Shown in pieces: positions 6,664 through 9,620 of a DNA stretch of 9,620 nt (the first letter of the stretch is position 1; each line of letters starts with the position of its first letter). The notes under the pieces are model-generated. The model searched no databases and was not told where the DNA came from. It saw only the letters and a list, made by a program, of their open reading frames with translations. The position numbers and the translations under genes were made by a program. Origin of the DNA: Methanobacteriota archaeon (lineage in GTDB: Archaea > Hydrothermarchaeota > Hydrothermarchaeia > Hydrothermarchaeales > JAADFM01); the NCBI GenBank assembly GCA_013152845.1, contig JAADFM010000098.1, forward strand, positions 1-9,620. Reading direction: 5' to 3'.

Positions 6664-7436
6664 ATGTAGCCCACGTCGTCGTCCCGGGAGTCCTCGTGGA
6701 AGAACTCCAGGAGCTCTTCGTCGATGTCCACCGGCTCGGGGAGGGGTATCCCGGAGGTATCGATGTCCGCCCCCAGTACCCGGGCCAGGACCTCCAGCAG
6801 TGCCCTTGCGGCCGGGGGGTCGGGGAGGAGGGGGTTTTCCTCATAGGGTACCGTCTGGCCGAAGAGGCCCGCACCGGGTATGCCTTCCTCCTTGCCCAGG
6901 CCCAGGACGAGGGCCGAAAAGCCCAGGAAGGGGCCGGTGTAGTAGACCTGCAGACCCGCTTCCTCCATGGTCTTCAGCTGGTCCATGTCGGTGGCGCAGA
7001 AGGATATGCGCCTCTCCACCGGGTCCATGGCTGCCCCGGGGTGGACGAAGCCTCCCAGGGTGATGATTCTCGAGGTCCCCAGGTCTTTCAGGAATTCAAC
7101 AACGGCCTGGCCCGCAGCGTACTGGCCCATGTTGTCCGGGTTGTACCCCTTGACGATGATGAAACTGCCGTGGGAATAGAACTCCACCCTCGGGGACTCC
7201 ACGGTCCCTTCTTCGGTGATGATGGACCCCGGAAGCCCGGGGACCCCGGCATAGGGGACCCCCTGATAGACCACCGGGAAGCGGGAGGAGTACATCTCGG
7301 CGAATAGCTCCCCCTTCCAGGTATCGATGAGGTGCTCGATGGCAACAATGCCCACGGACCTCAGACCCTGGGAGCCCACGATGGCGGTGGGGGAGTCCAG
7401 GGCGGGCCTCTTGCGGGTCTCAATCCAGGTCTCCAT
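6660..7436 (-). CDS. PAC2-family proteasome assembly chaperone-like protein
   Basis: The product is a 258-residue cytoplasmic protein of the PAC2 family, related to archaeal PbaA/PbaB and eukaryotic PAC2, which help assemble or bind the 20S proteasome. Support comes from the N-terminal region (PTAIVGSQGLRSVGIVAIEHLI, split here as PTAIVGSQGL and RSVGIVAIEHLI), the segment ITLGGFVHPG (125-134) and the TGPFLGFSALVLGLG stretch (167-181). The C-terminus is acidic (SRDDD) and ends VGYI, with a penultimate Tyr reminiscent of HbYX proteasome-docking tails. The start at 7436 is preferred over an upstream ATG at 7529: the extra 31 residues are hydrophobic and overlap the divergent RHH gene, while a TATA element lies about 29 bp before 7436. 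The TAG stop lies in CTAG shared with the convergent gene. Confidence 0.85.
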   Translation of the reverse strand: METWIETRKRPALDSPTAIVGSQGLRSVGIVAIEHLIDTWKGELFAEMYSSRFPVVYQGVPYAGVPGLPGSIITEEGTVESPRVEFYSHGSFIIVKGYNPDNMGQYAAGQAVVEFLKDLGTSRIITLGGFVHPGAAMDPVERRISFCATDMDQLKTMEEAGLQVYYTGPFLGFSALVLGLGKEEGIPGAGLFGQTVPYEENPLLPDPPAARALLEVLARVLGADIDTSGIPLPEPVDIDEELLEFFHEDSRDDDVGYI

Positions 7437-7444
7437 GATGAAAA

Positions 7445-7470
7445 AGATATAAAGACCGAAGAATATATCT
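7445..7470. promoter_or_regulatory. Divergent promoters for the PAC2-like and RHH genes
   Basis: Only 40 bp separate the two start codons. AGATATAAAG (7445-7454) is a plus-strand TATA box centred about 27 bp before the RHH ATG (7477). AGATATATTC (minus strand, 7470-7461) is centred about 29 bp before the PAC2-like ATG (7436). No Shine-Dalgarno fits either start, so both transcripts are predicted to be leaderless. AGATAT (7445-7450) and ATATCT (7465-7470) form an inverted pair that could be an RHH operator, which is inference. Confidence 0.65.
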
Positions 7471-7476
7471 CTATCG

Positions 7477-7740
7477 ATGGCAAAGGCTAAACTCACCACC
7501 ACCATCTCCAGGGAGGAGAAGGAGGCCATCCGGGTCCTGATAGAGAAGGGGATGTTCGAGAGCTATTCCGACTTCGGGCGGCGGGCGGTGGCCCGGTTCC
7601 TGCGGGACATAAAGGAGTATGCGGAGAAGAAGGGGGTGGCCGTGGGCATCCCCGGGACAGGGGAAGACCGGAAGAAAGAGGAAGAGGACAGGGTGAAGAA
7701 CGCCCAGGAAATCGCCCAGTTCGCGGACAGGCTTTTTTAG
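7477..7740 (+). CDS. Ribbon-helix-helix DNA-binding protein
   Basis: This 87-residue protein has a CopG/Arc-like ribbon-helix-helix N-terminus: the beta strand KLTTTIS (5-11), helix [13 protein letters not shown] (13-25) and the turn [14 protein letters not shown] (29-42). Such proteins dimerise and insert a two-stranded sheet into the DNA major groove. A charged, coiled tail (about 45-87, rich in K and E) follows and could mediate oligomerisation or a partner contact. The ATG sits at the predicted transcription start. ahbD begins 24 bp after the stop, so the pair may be cotranscribed. Roles as autorepressor or regulator of heme synthesis are possible but unproven. It is not paired with a PIN toxin here; the vapBC pair at the right has its own antitoxin. 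Confidence 0.82.
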   Translation: MAKAKLTTTISREEKEAIRVLIEKGMFESYSDFGRRAVARFLRDIKEYAEKKGVAVGIPGTGEDRKKEEEDRVKNAQEIAQFADRLF

Positions 7741-7764
7741 ATGTTACCAAAGGCTTGATGGGTG

Positions 7765-8830
7765 ATGTTGAAGGAGTTCGTGCCCAGGTGGATAGCCTGG
7801 GAGGTGACCGGCCGCTGCAACCTGAACTGCATCCACTGCCGGGCCTCGGCCGCAATGGACGCCGAGGTGGGCCCGACCCTGCCAAGGCCTTCCTGGATGA
7901 CGTGAAGTCCTTTGCCGACCCCGTGGTGGTGGTCTCCGGCGGCGAGCCCCTGCTTAGGGAGGACGTCTTCGATATAATCAAGTATGGTACGGGTCTGGGC
8001 CTGCGCATGTGCATGGCCACCAACGGGAGCCTGGTGACCGACGAGGTGTGCGGGCGCTTGAAGGAGGCCGGCATCAAGATGGTCTCCCTGTCCCTGGACG
8101 GCTCCACGGCAGAGGTCCACGACAATTTCCGGGACCAGGAAGGGGCTTTTGACGGGGCGGTGAGGGCGGCGGGGCTTTTCCGGAAGCACGGCATCCCATT
8201 CCTCATCAATTCGTCCTTTACCAAGCGCAACCGGAGGAGATACCCAAGGTCTACGAGCTTGCGAAAAAGCTGGGGGCGACGGCCTGGTACATGTTCATGA
8301 TAGTGCCCACAGGCCGCGGCAAGGAGATCATGGACGAGCTCATCTCGAAAGAGGATTACGAGAAAATCCTGGAGTGGCACTATCAGATGGAAAAGGACGA
8401 GCGCGATATCCTGGTGCGCCCCACCTGCGCCCCTATGTACTACCGCATCTTCCGCCAGAAGGCCAAGGAGGAGGGTGTGGATTTCAAACACCGGTCCCTG
8501 AAGTTCTCCACCGGCGGGGCCAAGGGGTGTCTCGCGGGCCAGCTCATCGCCCTGATAACAGCCACCGGCGAGGTCCAGCCGTGTTCGTATTTCCCGAAGA
8601 GCGCCGGCAACGTATATAAGCAGTCCTTCAAGGAGATATGGGAGAACTCGGAGTTGCTCAAAGACCTGCGGGATTTCAAAAAGTACAAGGGCAAGTGCGG
8701 CGAGTGCGAGTATATCTCGGTCTGCGGCGGCTGCCGGGCGAGGGCATACACGATGAACGGAGATTATCTGGGCGAGGAGCCGTTTTGTTCGTATATTCCG
8801 GTGAGGGTGAGGAAGAGGGTGGAAAGTTAA
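7765..8830 (+). CDS. ahbD: Radical SAM/SPASM heme b synthase AhbD, frameshifted twice
   Basis: AhbD oxidatively decarboxylates two propionates of Fe-coproporphyrin III to vinyl groups, giving heme b in the siroheme-dependent archaeal route. The N-terminus has [20 protein letters not shown], carrying the CxxxCxxC [4Fe-4S]/SAM motif (C18, C22, C25). SGGEPL follows in the next frame. The C-terminal twitch/SPASM part has [32 protein letters not shown] and EEPFCSY, closely matching AhbD as remembered. The frame breaks near 7882 and near 8233; inserting one base at each site restores an uninterrupted protein of about 355 residues. The first site is a C-rich run and the second lies in CCGGAGGAG, so indel errors are likely. 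The ATG at 7765 is chosen because an earlier in-frame ATG (7741) meets TGA at 7756. Confidence 0.88.
8524..8594 (+). repeat. Internal copy of the ahbD SPASM-region repeat
   Basis: This 71-bp segment of ahbD, coding from GCLAGQL to about the SYFP region, recurs at 9550-9620 in direct orientation at an offset of 1026 bp. There are two mismatches: 8533, a synonymous third-base change, and 8526, within a Gly codon. Confidence 0.9.
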
Positions 8831-9291
8831 ACATCCCTGAGCAGATAGCTCTCGATGCCGTTATCAACCGCGATTTTGTGAAGTGTCGAATCGTCTGTCA
8901 GGACCGGTGTGCCGCTTTCCAGGGCGCAGGCAATGACCATGTTGTCGAACCCGCTGGCCTTGGTCTTTATGGCTGTTGTAATGGACCTGTCCAAGATGTC
9001 AGTGTCGGATAGGACCCGCTGAGAGTACTTCCTGACCTTCTCCACAGCCCGCTCGGCATATTCTTCCTTGTTTGTCAGTCTGGAGATAACCGCCGCAGTC
9101 TCAACTAACACGAAGGACGGGATATACATATGTCTCCGCCTCCGAATCACATCTTCAAAAAGTCTGAGGGCCTTCTTGTGTATCAAAACCTGCTCTTCGT
9201 AGATATTGTCAGGCTTTTTTCTACGGGGAGGGGCCAGGGCCTTAACAATCACACTTGAATCAAAGGTCAGCCTCTCCGGGAGGTTAGCCAT
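8827..9291 (-). CDS. vapC: PIN-domain toxin, VapC family
   Basis: The product is a 154-residue PIN-domain ribonuclease of the kind that cleaves RNA in type II toxin-antitoxin systems. The acidic metal-binding residues are present: D11 ([10 protein letters not shown]), E64 ([11 protein letters not shown]), D116 ([11 protein letters not shown]) and D133/D134 (TDDSTL). The start at 9291 is chosen because the PIN fold begins right after [10 protein letters not shown] and the antitoxin gene overlaps it by 8 bp; a start at 9342 would add 17 unrelated residues. The TAA stop overlaps the convergent ahbD stop in TTAA. The region appears AT-richer than neighbouring genes, which hints at transfer. The toxin's target RNA is unknown. 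Confidence 0.88.
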   Translation of the reverse strand: MANLPERLTFDSSVIVKALAPPRRKKPDNIYEEQVLIHKKALRLFEDVIRRRRHMYIPSFVLVETAAVISRLTNKEEYAERAVEKVRKYSQRVLSDTDILDRSITTAIKTKASGFDNMVIACALESGTPVLTDDSTLHKIAVDNGIESYLLRDV

Positions 9292-9490
9292 AGCTCCCCT
9301 CTCGCATCTTCCTGATAATAGAGGTGGAATCTTCCGGGTCAACCCTATGTTTCTTTATGGCAGAGACCAATTTTTTGGTATCCTCTACCTCTTCATTCGG
9401 ATCATATTTCGGTTTGCTCCGGACCATCTCCAGAATAGAGTGAAGTTCTTGGTCCAGAAGGGCCAGCTTCCGCTCGATTTCTGAAATCAT
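9284..9490 (-). CDS. vapB: VapB-type antitoxin partner of the PIN toxin
   Basis: This 68-residue protein lies immediately upstream of vapC. It begins with a helical, leucine-rich stretch (IERKLALLDQELHSIL), followed by KPKYDPNEEVEDTKKLV and a C-terminal segment [12 protein letters not shown]. This layout, with the ending (REGSYG) overlapping the toxin start, resembles small antitoxins seen next to archaeal PIN toxins. No clear ribbon-helix-helix or AbrB DNA-binding domain is visible, so any autoregulation through this protein is uncertain. Its stop (9286-9284) overlaps the vapC start by 8 bp, which favours translational coupling. A TATA-like element lies about 27 bp upstream of the ATG. Confidence 0.8.
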   Translation of the reverse strand: MISEIERKLALLDQELHSILEMVRSKPKYDPNEEVEDTKKLVSAIKKHRVDPEDSTSIIRKMREGSYG

Positions 9491-9511
9491 GGTTATAATT
9501 CAGCCTATAAG

Positions 9512-9522
9512 AATAAATAATT
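9512..9522 (-). promoter_or_regulatory. TATA element upstream of vapB
   Basis: On the minus strand, the AT-rich stretch ATTATTTATTC is centred about 27 bp before the vapB ATG at 9490. This matches the archaeal TATA-to-start spacing and predicts a leaderless or very short-leader vapBC transcript. No ribosome site is evident before the ATG. Confidence 0.55.
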
Positions 9523-9549
9523 TTTGAAGCAATATCTAGGAAGAAAAAG

Positions 9550-9620
9550 GGTGTGTCTTGCGGGCCAGCTCATCGCCCTGATAACAGCCACCGGCGAGGT
9601 CCAGCCGTGTTCGTATTTCC
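9550..9620 (+). repeat. Partial second copy of the ahbD SPASM region (window edge)
   Basis: This 71-bp stretch is a near-identical copy of 8524-8594 in the same orientation. It begins abruptly in mid-gene and runs off the window. Read in the ahbD frame it encodes [20 protein letters not shown] and onward. The 58-59 bp before it (the vapB promoter region) has no ahbD similarity. It is either the start of a truncated or duplicated ahbD lying beyond the edge, or an assembly duplication. Confidence 0.85.

Noticed and set aside
7437..7529. Longer PAC2-like protein with an N-terminal membrane segment (start at 7529)
   Set aside because: The extra residues come from translating the antisense of the RHH gene and the promoter. 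A TATA box sits at the right distance for the start at 7436.
7493..8491. A 332-codon minus-strand open frame opposite the RHH gene and ahbD
   Set aside because: Its composition (Ser/Pro/Arg-rich) and lack of motifs mark it as a shadow of the plus-strand genes.

Overview
This is a gene-dense archaeal window of about 9.6 kb. The evidence is an aRF1-type release factor (NIKS and GGQ motifs), archaeal-type ArgRS and UMP kinase, a PAC2-family proteasome-assembly protein, heavy AGG arginine usage, and TATA elements about 25-30 nt upstream of start codons that suggest leaderless or very short-leader transcripts. A GC-rich euryarchaeal or Thermoplasmatota-like lineage is plausible, but that placement is inference.

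Layout. Minus strand, 133-5336: a three-gene run in the order prf1 (aRF1), argS, then a multi-PAS sensor histidine kinase. The genes are 9 bp apart and then directly abutting. Plus strand, 5396-6663: pyrH (UMP kinase) and a zinc-ribbon small heat-shock-like protein, diverging from prf1. Minus strand, 6660-7436: a PAC2-family protein convergent with the heat-shock-like gene. Plus strand, 7477-8830: a ribbon-helix-helix (RHH) protein and then ahbD, the radical SAM/SPASM heme b synthase of the siroheme-dependent route. Minus strand, 8827-9490: a vapBC-type toxin-antitoxin pair that looks AT-richer than its neighbours. Divergent pairs share compact promoters. Convergent pairs end on a shared 4-bp palindrome (CTAG at 6660, TTAA at 8827).

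Gene relations. prf1 and argS are translation housekeeping genes, and the sensor kinase appears translationally coupled to argS. pyrH (pyrimidine nucleotides), the Hsp20-like protein and the PAC2 protein are core metabolism and proteostasis. The RHH protein may regulate the adjacent divergent promoters and ahbD. vapBC looks like an accessory insertion.

Cautions. Both prf1 and ahbD are broken by two frameshifts each while keeping all family motifs, which suggests sequence or assembly errors more than true pseudogenes. Each window edge carries a partial copy of an internal gene: 57 bp of the kinase 3' end at the left, and 71 bp of ahbD at the right. The left copy differs from the internal one only at four synonymous positions, so it looks like a real diverged paralogous tail. 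The right copy is nearly identical and could be a recent duplication or an assembly artefact. No rRNA, tRNA, CRISPR array or transposase was recognised, and there is no gene-free stretch over 300 bp.
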